A stretch of 64,000 bases of DNA from Marinibacterium profundimaris (GTDB lineage Bacteria > Pseudomonadota > Alphaproteobacteria > Rhodobacterales > Rhodobacteraceae): positions 1 through 64,000 of the forward strand of contig NZ_AQQR01000005.1 in assembly GCF_002210095.1 (NCBI RefSeq), in the 5' to 3' direction. Below the pieces are notes generated by a model. That model saw nothing but the letters and a program-made list of their open reading frames with translations. It made no database searches and was not told where the DNA came from. Made by a program: the position numbers and the translations under genes. Below, in pieces: positions 16,114-24,588 of the stretch (the stretch's first letter is position 1; each line of letters begins with the position of its first letter).

Positions 16114-16779
16114 TCAGAGGCCGACGACGCCGGGAAGGCCGGACACGTCCTTGATCTCGGTATAGCCGTAGAAGGGGTTCGCCGGCTCGTGGCCACGGTT
16201 GACCCAGACCTTGTTCTTGATGCCGATGTCATGCGCCGTCATCAGGTCATAGCGGAACGAAGAGGAGACGTGCAGCACGTCTTCCGGACCGCAGCCCAGC
16301 ATGTCGAACATGTATTCGAAGGCGCGCATCTGCGGCTTGTAGGCCTGTGCGCTCTCGGCGGTGAAGACATGCTCGATCGGCGCGCCCAGCTTTTCGATGT
16401 TGTGCGGGATCTGGCTGTTCATCGAGTTGGTCAGCGCGACCAGCGGGATATGCGGTGCGATCTTGGCCAGGCCGGCGGGCACGTCGGGGTTGGGGCCCCA
16501 GGTCGGCACGCGGTCATAGACTTTTGCCGCGATATCGGGATCGAAGGCCACACCGTTGCGCTTGCAGGTCCGCTCCAGCGCGTTGTGCACCACTTCGGCA
16601 TAGGGCTTCCATGCACCCAGGACCTCGTCCAGGCGATAGGCTGAGAAATCGCGAATGAAGACTTCGATCTTCTCGGGCCCAAGCTGCTCGCCGTAGAAGT
16701 CGCGTGCGGCACCGGCCATGTCGAAGTAGATCATCGTGCCGTGGCAGTCGAAGGTGATGAATTTGGGGCGGAAGGTCAT
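16114..16779 (-). CDS. Haloacid dehalogenase-type (HAD) hydrolase
   Basis: This 221-residue HAD superfamily enzyme has the nucleophile motif FDCHGTM (Asp at residue 11), the conserved LTNSM segment and the basic motif YKPQ (Lys). It is closest in style to type II (S)-2-haloacid dehalogenases, though many such proteins are phosphatases. ATG 16779 follows GGAGA. It is first in a two-gene operon with the PuuB-like oxidase, and divergent (206 bases) from the cupin/ArgE operon. A second enzyme of similar type occurs at 22064-22795. Confidence 0.85.
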   Translation of the reverse strand: MTFRPKFITFDCHGTMIYFDMAGAARDFYGEQLGPEKIEVFIRDFSAYRLDEVLGAWKPYAEVVHNALERTCKRNGVAFDPDIAAKVYDRVPTWGPNPDVPAGLAKIAPHIPLVALTNSMNSQIPHNIEKLGAPIEHVFTAESAQAYKPQMRAFEYMFDMLGCGPEDVLHVSSSFRYDLMTAHDIGIKNKVWVNRGHEPANPFYGYTEIKDVSGLPGVVGL

Positions 16780-16985
16780 GTCAGTCTCCGGGATGCGTGA
16801 TGCCGTGATCATGGCCTGCCCGCTGCGACAGCGCCTGCCGCGTTTCCCGCTTTCAGCGCAGGATATTGCGTTTGTCGCTCAGGTCGCGGCACGGACTGCC
16901 GCACGGCGCGTGCTTTCGGTGCCTGTCGCGGGGCGGGGCGGGGCATTGTGCCGCCAGGCAACCAAGATCAATACCGGAGACTCCC

Positions 16986-17354
16986 ATGGCCCTGCTCGTT
17001 CCCGTTGAAACCGCTCCCGAATTCGCGCCCAAGGAAGGCACCGCGGCCCCCGACCGCCTGCTCGAGGGCGCGCCCGCCTACAAGACCTGGCAACTGGACA
17101 CGGCGCTGGCCGAGGCCGCCAAGTGGGGCACGATCCGCACCGGCGTCTGGGAGACCACCGAAGGAAAGACCATCTCGATCAAGGGCGATACCTTTGAATT
17201 CTGCCACATCCTCTCGGGCCGGTGCGAGATCACCGAAGACGGCGGCGAACCCCGGATCTTCGGCGCCGGCGACAGCTTCGTGATGAAGCCGGGCTTCAAG
17301 GGCACGTGGAACACGCTCGAGCCGCTGCGCAAGATCTTCGTGATCGCCTCCTGA
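16986..17354 (+). CDS. Cupin domain protein (DUF861/Cupin_3 type)
   Basis: This 122-residue single-domain cupin has TFEFCHILSGRCEITEDGG and the second motif GAGDSFVMKPGFKGTW; the family includes small enzymes and sensors of amine and ureide metabolism. The ATG at 16986 follows a GGAG site (ACCGGAGACTCCC). Its stop overlaps the start of the next gene by one base (TGATG), so the two are translationally coupled. The role is not known; it may be an accessory of the deacetylase step. Confidence 0.85.
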   Translation: MALLVPVETAPEFAPKEGTAAPDRLLEGAPAYKTWQLDTALAEAAKWGTIRTGVWETTEGKTISIKGDTFEFCHILSGRCEITEDGGEPRIFGAGDSFVMKPGFKGTWNTLEPLRKIFVIAS

Positions 17355-18451
17355 TGCTGGCGGCAGAGATCCTCGAGCGGCTGGTCGCCTTCCCGACTGT
17401 CGTCGGCACCCCGAACACGGCGCTGATGGATCATGTCGCGCAGTATCTCACGCAGCACGGCGCGCGGGTCACCCGGATCGTCGGACCCGAGGGCGACCGC
17501 GAGAACCTTTTCGCGACGATCGGCGATCCCTCGGTGCCCGGCTACATCCTGTCGGGCCACGTCGATGTCGTGCCCGCGCAGGAACCGGGCTGGCTGGCGG
17601 ATCCCTTCGTGCTGCGGCGGGCGGGCGATCGGCTGATAGGCCGCGGTGCCTGCGACATGAAGGGATTCGATGCCGCCGTTCTTGCCGCCGTGCCGGCACT
17701 GGCCGCGATGGCGCTGACCGCGCCGGTGCATATCGCGCTGTCCTACGACGAAGAAGCGGGCTGCCGCGGTGTGCCGCACCTGCTGGCCCGGCTGCCCGAG
17801 CTGTGCGCCGCGCCGCTTGGCTGCATCGTCGGTGAACCCTCGGGACTGGAGCCGGTGCTTGCCCACAAGGGCAAGGCGGCGCTGCGGCTGGTGGCCAGGG
17901 GCGTCACCGGGCATTCGTCGCGGCCCGACCTGGGGCACAACGCGATCCATGCACTGACCCCGGCGCTTGCCGCCGCGGTGCGGCTGGCCACGGACCTGGC
18001 GGGCGGACCACGCGATGCGCGCTTTGCCCCGGACCATTCGACCGTGCAGGTCGGCACCGTGGCGGGCGGGCAGGCGCTCAACATCATTCCGGGCCATGCC
18101 GAGGCCTGCATCGAGGCGCGCGCCATCCCCGGCGTCGACCCGACGCAGATCCTCGCGCCGCTGAGCGCGCTTGATGGCATCGAGGCGGACTGGCTGTCGG
18201 ATTACCCGGCGCTGGCGCTTGATGCCGATCACCCGCTTGCGGCGCTCGTCGCCGGGATCTCGGGACATGCGCCGCGTCAGGCGGTCTCCTACGGCACCGA
18301 GGCGGGGCTGTTCCAGAAGGCGGGCGTGCCCTCGATCGTCTGCGGCCCGGGCGACATCGCGCGCGCGCACAAGCCCGAGGAGTACCTGACCGAAGCCGAG
18401 CTTGCCGGCGCGACCGAGATGGTCCTTGCGCTTGGCCGGCAGCTCTGCTGA
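17354..18451 (+). CDS. argE: M20 metallopeptidase, acetylornithine deacetylase-like
   Basis: This 365-residue M20 amidohydrolase has the metal site GHVDVVPA (His, then catalytic Asp), RGACDMKGF (bridging Asp), YDEEAGC (catalytic Glu-Glu) and a dimerisation domain with GHSSRPDLGHNAI. The length and motifs match ArgE/DapE. It removes an acyl group from an N-acyl amino acid to give a free amine. Beside acetyltransferases and an aminotransferase in a catabolic block, it more likely acts on a pathway intermediate than in arginine synthesis, so the symbol marks similarity only. Confidence 0.85.
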   Translation: MLAAEILERLVAFPTVVGTPNTALMDHVAQYLTQHGARVTRIVGPEGDRENLFATIGDPSVPGYILSGHVDVVPAQEPGWLADPFVLRRAGDRLIGRGACDMKGFDAAVLAAVPALAAMALTAPVHIALSYDEEAGCRGVPHLLARLPELCAAPLGCIVGEPSGLEPVLAHKGKAALRLVARGVTGHSSRPDLGHNAIHALTPALAAAVRLATDLAGGPRDARFAPDHSTVQVGTVAGGQALNIIPGHAEACIEARAIPGVDPTQILAPLSALDGIEADWLSDYPALALDADHPLAALVAGISGHAPRQAVSYGTEAGLFQKAGVPSIVCGPGDIARAHKPEEYLTEAELAGATEMVLALGRQLC

Positions 18452-18514
18452 GCGCGGCATATCCTGCGGCGGCCCGGGGTCGCCACAGGGAAACCTGCCG
18501 TGCGCGCCACGGAT

Positions 18515-18535
18515 CAGGGCGAACCTGCCGCCCTG
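18515..18535 (+). terminator. Hairpin after the cupin-deacetylase operon
   Basis: A perfect 7-bp stem (CAGGGCG / CGCCCTG) closes a 7-base loop, 64 bases after the deacetylase stop and before the second GNAT gene. A smaller CAGG-GAAA-CCTG hairpin lies at 18486-18497. No T-run follows, so this is at best a weak terminator or leader structure. Confidence 0.35.
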
Positions 18536-18581
18536 CGTGATCTAGCCTGACCCCGATAGCCCCTGACACAGAGCCCCGCCG

Positions 18582-19454
18582 ATGACCTCTGCCTCGCCCC
18601 TTGCGGCCGCCGCGCCCGAAATCACCATCGTCCCCTTCGAGGCCGGCCATATCGAGGGCGCGCTGCGCCTGTCCCGCGAGGCCGGCTGGCCGCACCGCGC
18701 CGAGGACTGGGCGCTGACGCTTTCGGTGTCGCAAGGCATCGTGGCGCTGAGGGCAGGCGAGGTGCTGGGCACCGCGCTTTGCTCGACCTTCGGCGCGGTG
18801 TCGACGATCAACATGATCATCGTCGATGCGCGCATGCGCGGTCAGGGCGTGGGCCGCAAGCTGATGCAGGCGGTGCTTGACCTTGCCGGCGCGGCAGAGA
18901 TGCGCCTGACGGCCACCGTCGACGGGCTGCCGCTTTACGAGAAACTGGGGTTCGCGGTCACCGGCCAGGTCTTCCAGCACCAGGGCATCGCGCAGTCCGC
19001 CGCGCCCGAGGTGCCCGTTCAGGTGGACGATGGGGCCGCCGATACGACCGATGTCGCCGTGCTGGCGGCAATGGACACGTCCGCCAGCGGCCTTGCCCGG
19101 GCGGGCCTGATTGCCGACATCCTGCGCGAGGGCACCCTGCTGCAGGCCGAGCGCGGCTTTGCCCTGCTGCGCGCCTTCGGACGCGGCAGCGTGCTTGGCC
19201 CGGTTGTGGCGCAGGATGCCGCGACCGCCCGCGCGCTGATCGCCGCCGGGGCCAGCCGCTGCGCCGGGGACTTCCTGCGCATCGACCTGTCCGATCCCGC
19301 GCTCGCGTCCCATGCCGAAAGCCTTGGCCTGGCCCATGCGGGCGGCGGCACCGCGATGAAGAAGGCCGCGCGCCCGGTTGCAGACCCCGCGACAGACCCC
19401 GTGGCCGAAACGGAATTCAAAACCTACGCCCTCGTCTCGCAGGCGATGGGCTGA
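18582..19454 (+). CDS. Two-domain GNAT-family N-acetyltransferase (second copy)
   Basis: This 290-residue paralogue of 13626-14621 has an N-terminal GNAT domain with MRGQGVGRKLMQAVLD as the acetyl-CoA loop and LYEKLGF, then a C-terminal Acetyltransf_18-like domain with GDFLRIDLS. It lies 16 bases before the aminotransferase gene, probably in one transcript with it. The two copies bracket the oxidase/deacetylase group, which suggests that N-acetylation and deacetylation are both part of the pathway or that the GNATs detoxify an intermediate. The substrate is unknown. Confidence 0.82.
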   Translation: MTSASPLAAAAPEITIVPFEAGHIEGALRLSREAGWPHRAEDWALTLSVSQGIVALRAGEVLGTALCSTFGAVSTINMIIVDARMRGQGVGRKLMQAVLDLAGAAEMRLTATVDGLPLYEKLGFAVTGQVFQHQGIAQSAAPEVPVQVDDGAADTTDVAVLAAMDTSASGLARAGLIADILREGTLLQAERGFALLRAFGRGSVLGPVVAQDAATARALIAAGASRCAGDFLRIDLSDPALASHAESLGLAHAGGGTAMKKAARPVADPATDPVAETEFKTYALVSQAMG

Positions 19455-19470
19455 CCACTCGGAGAGCATC

Positions 19471-20841
19471 ATGCTGAGCAATTCCCTTATCGAGCTGGAC
19501 CGCCAGCACCTTGTCCACCCGGTTTCGTCCTTCCGTGGCCACGAAGAGCGCGGCGTGCGCGTGCTGCGTTCCGCCAAGGGCGCGACCGTCACCGATGCCG
19601 AAGGCCGCGAGCTGATCGACGGTTTCGCCGGCCTGTGGTGCGTCAACGCCGGCTATGGCCATGAAAGCGTTGTCGAGGCCGCCGCCGAACAGATGCGCCA
19701 GCTGCCCTATGCCACCGGCTATTTCGATCTGGGCTCCGAAGCGCCGATCCGGCTTGCCGCCGCGCTGGCCGAGCGCAGCCCGGGCGATCTGAACCACATC
19801 TATTTCAGCCTTGGCGGCTCGGACGCGGTGGACAGCACGATCCGCTTCATCCGCTACTACTGGCACGCCAAGGGCCAGCCGGACCGCGATCAGTTCATCT
19901 CGGTCGAGCAGGGCTATCACGGCTCGACGACCATGGGCGCGGGCCTGACCGCGCTGCCGGGCTTCCACGACGGCTTCGGCGTGCCCTACCAGTGGCAGCA
20001 CAAGATTTCGTCGCACTACACCTACCGCAACCCGCTGACGACCGACCAGGAGATCATCGATGCCTCCGTCGCCGAGCTGAAGGCCAAGGTTGCGGCCATC
20101 GGCGAAGACAAGGTTGCCGCCTTCTACGTCGAGCCGATCCAGGGCTCGGGCGGGGTGCTTGTGCCGCCGAAGGGCTGGGTCAAGGCGATGCGCGATGCCT
20201 GCGCCGAGCTGGACATCCTGTTCGTCGCCGACGAGGTCATCACCGGCTTCGGCCGTACCGGGCCGCTGTTCGCCTGCGCGGAAGAGGGCATCGTGCCCGA
20301 CCTGATGACCTGCGCCAAGGGGCTGACCTCGGGCTATGTGCCGATGGGCGCGGTCTTCATGCGCGATCATGTCTATGAAACCATTGCCGAAGGGGCAGGG
20401 GCCAAGGCCGTGGGCCACGGCTTCACCTATTCGGCACACCCGGTGTCGGCTGCGGTCGCGCTCGAGGTGCTGAAACTCTACGAAGGCGGGCTGCTGGAAA
20501 ATGGCCGCAAGGCCGGGGCGCGGCTGCTGGCGGGCCTCGATACGCTGCGCGATCACCCGCTGGTGGGCGACGTGCGCGGCCGCGGCATGCTGGCCGCCGT
20601 CGAGATGGTGACCGACAAGGAACGCAAGACGCCGCTGCCCGCCTCGGTGCAGCCTGCCACGCGCCTTTTCGACCGCGCCTGGGAACAGGGCCTGATCGTG
20701 CGCAGCTTCGCGCAGGGCATCTTCGGCTACGCGCCGCCGCTGTGCTGCACCGATGCGGAAATCGACGCCATCGTCGAACGCACCCGGACCGTTCTTGATC
20801 AGACGCTGGAAGATCCGGAAATCCGCGCGGCCATGGCCTGA
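19471..20841 (+). CDS. Class III PLP-dependent aminotransferase
   Basis: This 456-residue transaminase carries the PLP lysine in TCAKGLTSGY (about Lys283), DEVITGFGRTG (cofactor Asp), and SLGGSDAVDSTIRF and GYHGST near the N-terminus. It belongs with omega-amino acid/diamine:pyruvate aminotransferases (beta-alanine, GABA or putrescine type). The product aldehyde could pass to the GabD-like enzyme at 40852-42324. The ATG at 19471 follows CGGAGAG. The stop overlaps the next gene by one base. Confidence 0.9.
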   Translation: MLSNSLIELDRQHLVHPVSSFRGHEERGVRVLRSAKGATVTDAEGRELIDGFAGLWCVNAGYGHESVVEAAAEQMRQLPYATGYFDLGSEAPIRLAAALAERSPGDLNHIYFSLGGSDAVDSTIRFIRYYWHAKGQPDRDQFISVEQGYHGSTTMGAGLTALPGFHDGFGVPYQWQHKISSHYTYRNPLTTDQEIIDASVAELKAKVAAIGEDKVAAFYVEPIQGSGGVLVPPKGWVKAMRDACAELDILFVADEVITGFGRTGPLFACAEEGIVPDLMTCAKGLTSGYVPMGAVFMRDHVYETIAEGAGAKAVGHGFTYSAHPVSAAVALEVLKLYEGGLLENGRKAGARLLAGLDTLRDHPLVGDVRGRGMLAAVEMVTDKERKTPLPASVQPATRLFDRAWEQGLIVRSFAQGIFGYAPPLCCTDAEIDAIVERTRTVLDQTLEDPEIRAAMA

Positions 20842-21752
20842 TGGCGCTGCTCTACCTCTCGACGGCGGATCGCGCCGAGGTCTGGAAGCCGCTTTTCGCG
20901 GCGGCGGGCGAAGAGATGATCGTGGGCGAGGCGGCGGTGACCGACCCCGCCGCGATCACCCATATCGTCTGCTGGCAGCCGCCGCAGGATCTGCGGCGCT
21001 ATCCGAACCTGCGCATCGTGATCTCGTCCGGCGCGGGGGTAGACCAGATGCGCGTGATGCCTGACGGCGTGCGCCTCGTGCGCATGCTGGCTCCCGGGAT
21101 CGAGGAAATGGTGCGCAACTGGGTGGTCATGGCCACGCTGATGCTGCACCGCGGGATGCCGGCCTATATCGACTAGCAGCGCGCGGCCAGCTGGGCGGCC
21201 CACCCGGTGCCGCTTGCCGGCGGCGCGCGCGTGGGGATCATGGGGCTGGGCCGGATCGGGCTTCGCGCCGCAGAGACCCTGCGCGCCATGGGCTTCGACG
21301 TGGCCGGCTGGTCGCGCTCGGGGCGCGCCGTGGACGGGATCGAGGCCTTCGGCGCCGGGGCGATGGAGACCTTCCTGGCGCGCAGCGACATCCTGATCTG
21401 CCTGTTGCCGCTCACCGCCGAAACGCGGGGCCTGATGGATGCGGCGTTCTTCGCGAAACTGCCGCGGGGGGCGATGCTGGTTCACGCGGGCCGCGGCGCG
21501 CAGCTTGACATGGCGGCGCTGAAGGGCGCGCTGGATACGGGACAACTGGCCTCTGCCATGCTTGATGTCACCAACCCCGAGCCGCTGCCGGCGGATCACT
21601 GGGCCTGGGCCGATCCGCGGCTGGTCATCACGCCGCATGTCGCCGCCAACACCGATGCCCGCGAAGGCGCGGCCCAGGTGCTTGAGGTTCTGCGCGCCAG
21701 CCGGAGCGGCGCGCCCATCCCCGGGCTGGTCGACCAGGCGCGGGGGTACTGA
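20841..21752 (+). pseudogene. D-2-hydroxyacid dehydrogenase (GhrA-like), split by an amber stop
   Basis: Read through, this is a ~303-residue NAD(P)-dependent 2-hydroxyacid dehydrogenase with a Rossmann motif GIMGLGRIGLRAAETL, HAGRGAQ and the catalytic TPHVAANTD. A TAG at 21174-21176 interrupts the frame after PAYID, where relatives have QQR; one C-to-T change (CAG to TAG) accounts for it. No other damage is seen, and the gene is tightly coupled (1-base overlap) to the aminotransferase. So the loss is recent, or the stop is read through at some rate. The protein upstream of the stop (111 residues) lacks the nucleotide site and catalytic residues. The activity would have reduced glyoxylate/hydroxypyruvate or a similar 2-oxoacid. 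Confidence 0.85.
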
Positions 21753-21900
21753 GCCAGGCAAACGTCCCTTCCTCGTTCGTGGTGCAGAAATGCTGCCTGC
21801 CCGGGGAATACGAAAGAAAATGCCGCCGCCCCGGCTGCTTTCGGAGTTTCGCAAGCGCCACTTTGAGGGAAATTGAAAAGAACGGAGGCGTGACGTCTCC

Positions 21901-22036
21901 ACGGGAACATGCAGGTTTCCGCCGATATCCCGGGGAAACCGGCGCAAGCCGGGGGGAATCGGCCAGGAAACTCAGGCAAGGCAGAAGATTCTGCGACAGG
22001 CCCGCTTCCCGGCACGGATCACGGCGCGTCTCGCGC
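21901..22036 (+). ncRNA. Predicted three-way-junction leader RNA (riboswitch candidate)
   Basis: The 311-base leader of the HAD/ABC operon folds by eye into a three-way junction. P1 is CGGGAA (21902-21907) with TTCCCG (22006-22011). P2 has two stacked 6-bp stems, GTTTCC/GGAAAC (21915-21920 with 21966-21971) and GCCGAT/ATCGGC (21921-21926 with 21958-21963), capped by CCGGC-GCAA-GCCGG (21939-21952). P3 is GCAGAA/TTCTGC (21981-21994). A GCGCG-TCT-CGCGC hairpin (22024-22036) stands just before the ribosome site. The junction strand CTCAGGCAA..GACAGG recalls glycine riboswitches, but the paired GGAGAG and CCGAAGG motifs are missing. It could be a divergent glycine-like aptamer or another class. 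Confidence 0.45.
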
Positions 22037-22063
22037 AGACATATCGCTGAAAGGACTTACGGG

Positions 22064-22795
22064 ATGCCGACGACCACCGCCACAAAGCCGCTGACGGCCT
22101 TCAGCTACGTCTCGTTCGACGTGGTCGGCACGCTCATCGACTTCGAGGCGGCGATCAAGGACGGTCTGGCCACGATCGCCGCGCGCGAATGCGTCGACGT
22201 GGACGGCGAGGCCGCGCTCTCGGTCTACCGCGATGCCCGGTACGCGCGCGACGCGGGGCTGTTCCCCGATGACCTGGGCCGCTGCTACGCGCGCATCGCC
22301 GATGCTTTCGGCCTGCCCGACACCCCGGAATACCGGCAGCTGATGATCGACGCGGTGGGCGAGGCAAAGCCCTTCCCCGACAGCGCCGAGGCGATGACCC
22401 GTCTCAAGGCGCGCTACAAGCTGATCGCGATGACCAACGCCCGCCGCTGGGCCTTCGACAAATACGCCGAGAAGCTGGGCCAGCCGTTCTGGGCAAGCTT
22501 CACCACCGACGATACCGGCTGCGAGAAACCGAACCCCGCGTTCTTTCTGCAGGTCTTTGCCCATGTCGGCGAAGACGGCGGCAGCAAGGACGACATCCTG
22601 CATACCGCGCAAAGCCAGCACCACGATATCGGCATCTCGGACGAGTTGGGCATGACCAACGCCTGGATCCAGCGCCGGCACGCGCAGAAGGGCTATGGCG
22701 CAACCATCGAGCCGCGCCAATTCACCGAGCCCGGCTACCACTTTCACGCGCTGATCGAACTGGCCCTTGCGGCCGACGACGCCTTCGACGGCTGA
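22064..22795 (+). CDS. HAD-type hydrolase (haloacid dehalogenase-like)
   Basis: This 243-residue HAD protein has its nucleophile in FDVVGTLID (Asp19) and a MTNARRW segment (motif II Thr). CEKPNPAFF carries the motif III Lys. HHDIGISDELGMTNAWIQR takes the place of the usual GDxxxND-like end. It is the first gene after the structured leader and lies 81 bases ahead of the ABC substrate-binding gene, so the two are probably co-transcribed. Its substrate is unknown; phosphatase activity is as likely as dehalogenation. The ATG at 22064 follows AAAGGA. Confidence 0.85.
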   Translation: MPTTTATKPLTAFSYVSFDVVGTLIDFEAAIKDGLATIAARECVDVDGEAALSVYRDARYARDAGLFPDDLGRCYARIADAFGLPDTPEYRQLMIDAVGEAKPFPDSAEAMTRLKARYKLIAMTNARRWAFDKYAEKLGQPFWASFTTDDTGCEKPNPAFFLQVFAHVGEDGGSKDDILHTAQSQHHDIGISDELGMTNAWIQRRHAQKGYGATIEPRQFTEPGYHFHALIELALAADDAFDG

Positions 22796-22876
22796 GCCCG
22801 GCGCATCAAACCATCCGAGGCGGCGGGAAGATCGTCCGGTTTTTCAACTTCAATCATGGCAACAGGGAAGACTGAC

Positions 22877-24487
22877 ATGACCAAGACCCCCAACAACTGG
22901 ACCAGCCGCGATGATGCGATGGTCGAGAACATGATCCGCCGCGGCGCCTCGCGCCGGGATCTGCTGAAAATGCTTATGTCCTCGGGCGTTGCTGCTGCCG
23001 CCGGCGGTTCGCTGCTGATGCGCGCCTCTTCCGCCGTCGCCGCCACCCCGGTTTCGGGCGGCACGCTCAAGGCTGCGGGCTGGTCCTCCTCGACCGCCGA
23101 CACGCTGGACCCGGCCAAGGCATCGCTGTCGACCGACTACGTGCGCTGCTGCGCCTTCTACAACCGCCTGACCTTCCTCGACGAGGCCGGCCAGGTGCAG
23201 ATGGAACTGGCTGACACCATTTCTTCGGACGATGCGAAGACCTGGGAAGTGAAGCTGAAGTCGGGCGTGTCCTTCCACGATGGCAAAAGCCTGTCGGCCG
23301 AAGATGTCGTATTCTCGCTGAACCGCCATCTCGACCCGGCTGTCGGGTCCAAGGTGAATTCCATCGCCGCGCAGATGACGGAGATCTCCAAGGTCGACGA
23401 CCTGACGGTCAAGATCGCACTGGCGTCCCCCAACGCCGACTTGCCGACAATCCTGGCGCTGCATCACTTCATGATCGTCGCCGACGGCACCACGGACTTT
23501 TCCAAGGCCAACGGCACCGGCGCCTTCATCTGCGAGGTCTTCGAACCCGGCGTGCGCTCGATCGCGGTGAAGAACCCGAACTACTTCAAGGAGCAGGGCG
23601 CCTACCTCGACAGCTTCGAGTTCTTCGCGATCCCCGACAACAACGCCCGCGTCAACGCCCTCCTTTCGGGCGACATCGACTATGCGGCGGCGGTCAACCC
23701 GCGCTCCTCGCGCCTGCTTGACGGCAGCGACGACGTGTCGACCCTGGTCAGCACCTCGGGCAACTACACCAACCTGAACATGCGCCTGGACATGAACCCC
23801 GGTGACAAGGCCGGCTTCGTCGAAGGCATGAAGTACCTGCTGAACCGTGAAGCGATCCAGAAATCCGCCTTCCGCGGCTTCGCCGAGATCGCCAACGATC
23901 AGCCGGTCTCGCCCGCGAACCGCTACCACAACCCCAATATCAAGCCTCGCGAATTCGACCCCGAGCGCGCCAAGGCGCTGTTCGAAAAGGCCGGTGTGCT
24001 GGGCACGGAGATCCCGATCACGGCATCCGACGCCGCCACCGCATCGGTCGACATGGCGACCATCGTGCAGCAGGCAGGCAGCCAGATCGGCATGAACATC
24101 AAGGTCGATCGCGTGCCCTCCGACGGCTACTGGTCGAACTACTGGCTGAAGGCGCCGATCCACTTCGGCAACATCAACCCCCGCCCGACCCCCGATATCC
24201 TGTTCTCGCTGCTCTACTCCTCGGATGCTCCGTGGAACGAAAGCCAGTACAAGTCCGAGAAGTTCGATTCGATGCTGATCGAAGCGCGTGGCGCGCTCGA
24301 CGAAGAGCGCCGCACATCGATCTACTGGGACATGCAGGAGATGGTTGCCAACGAAGCCGGTACCGCCATTCCGGTCTACATCTCCAACATGGATGCCTTC
24401 TCGGCCAAGCTGGGCGGCCTCAAGGCCAACCCGCTGGGCGGCATGATGGGCTATGCCTTCGCCGAGTACGTCTGGCTCAACAACTGA
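22877..24487 (+). CDS. ABC transporter substrate-binding protein, dipeptide/oligopeptide family (Tat-exported)
   Basis: This 536-residue SBP_bac_5 family protein begins with a Tat-type signal (SRRDLLKMLM, then a hydrophobic stretch ending ASSAVAATP). Typical features are GGTLKAAG, DPAKASLSTDYV, FHDGKSLSAEDVVFSL and a C-terminal dimer-like lobe. It binds a peptide-like or other N-containing ligand in the periplasm for the permeases downstream. The ATG at 22877 has AGGGAAG upstream; an ATG at 22856 would lengthen the n-region only. A strong hairpin after its stop should make it more abundant than the permeases. Confidence 0.92.
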   Translation: MTKTPNNWTSRDDAMVENMIRRGASRRDLLKMLMSSGVAAAAGGSLLMRASSAVAATPVSGGTLKAAGWSSSTADTLDPAKASLSTDYVRCCAFYNRLTFLDEAGQVQMELADTISSDDAKTWEVKLKSGVSFHDGKSLSAEDVVFSLNRHLDPAVGSKVNSIAAQMTEISKVDDLTVKIALASPNADLPTILALHHFMIVADGTTDFSKANGTGAFICEVFEPGVRSIAVKNPNYFKEQGAYLDSFEFFAIPDNNARVNALLSGDIDYAAAVNPRSSRLLDGSDDVSTLVSTSGNYTNLNMRLDMNPGDKAGFVEGMKYLLNREAIQKSAFRGFAEIANDQPVSPANRYHNPNIKPREFDPERAKALFEKAGVLGTEIPITASDAATASVDMATIVQQAGSQIGMNIKVDRVPSDGYWSNYWLKAPIHFGNINPRPTPDILFSLLYSSDAPWNESQYKSEKFDSMLIEARGALDEERRTSIYWDMQEMVANEAGTAIPVYISNMDAFSAKLGGLKANPLGGMMGYAFAEYVWLNN

Positions 24488-24504
24488 TCCAGCGCCCCTG
24501 GCAA

Positions 24505-24535
24505 GCCGGGCCCGCGTGACAGACGCGGGCCCGGC
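24505..24535 (+). terminator. Perfect 13-bp hairpin between binding-protein and permease genes
   Basis: GCCGGGCCCGCGT (24505-24517) pairs fully with 24523-24535 around a 5-base loop, followed by ATTCATTGTTTT. This position and form are typical for partial terminators or mRNA-stabilising hairpins that raise substrate-binding protein over membrane subunits. Confidence 0.75.
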
Positions 24536-24588
24536 ATTCATTGTTTTCGATACCTGAACTGACACCCCCGGCCGAAAGAGGTGCCCAC

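Noticed and set aside
21901-22012. Canonical glycine riboswitch
   Set aside because: Only the 3' CTCAGGCAA...GACAGG strand fits; the pairing GGAGAG and the CCGAAGG/GCAA core are not in the right places. Kept as an unassigned structured RNA.
21901-22060. Cobalamin riboswitch
   Set aside because: Some GC-rich similarity, but the GGTG core box and the terminal AGGAGACCTGCC-like B12 box are missing.
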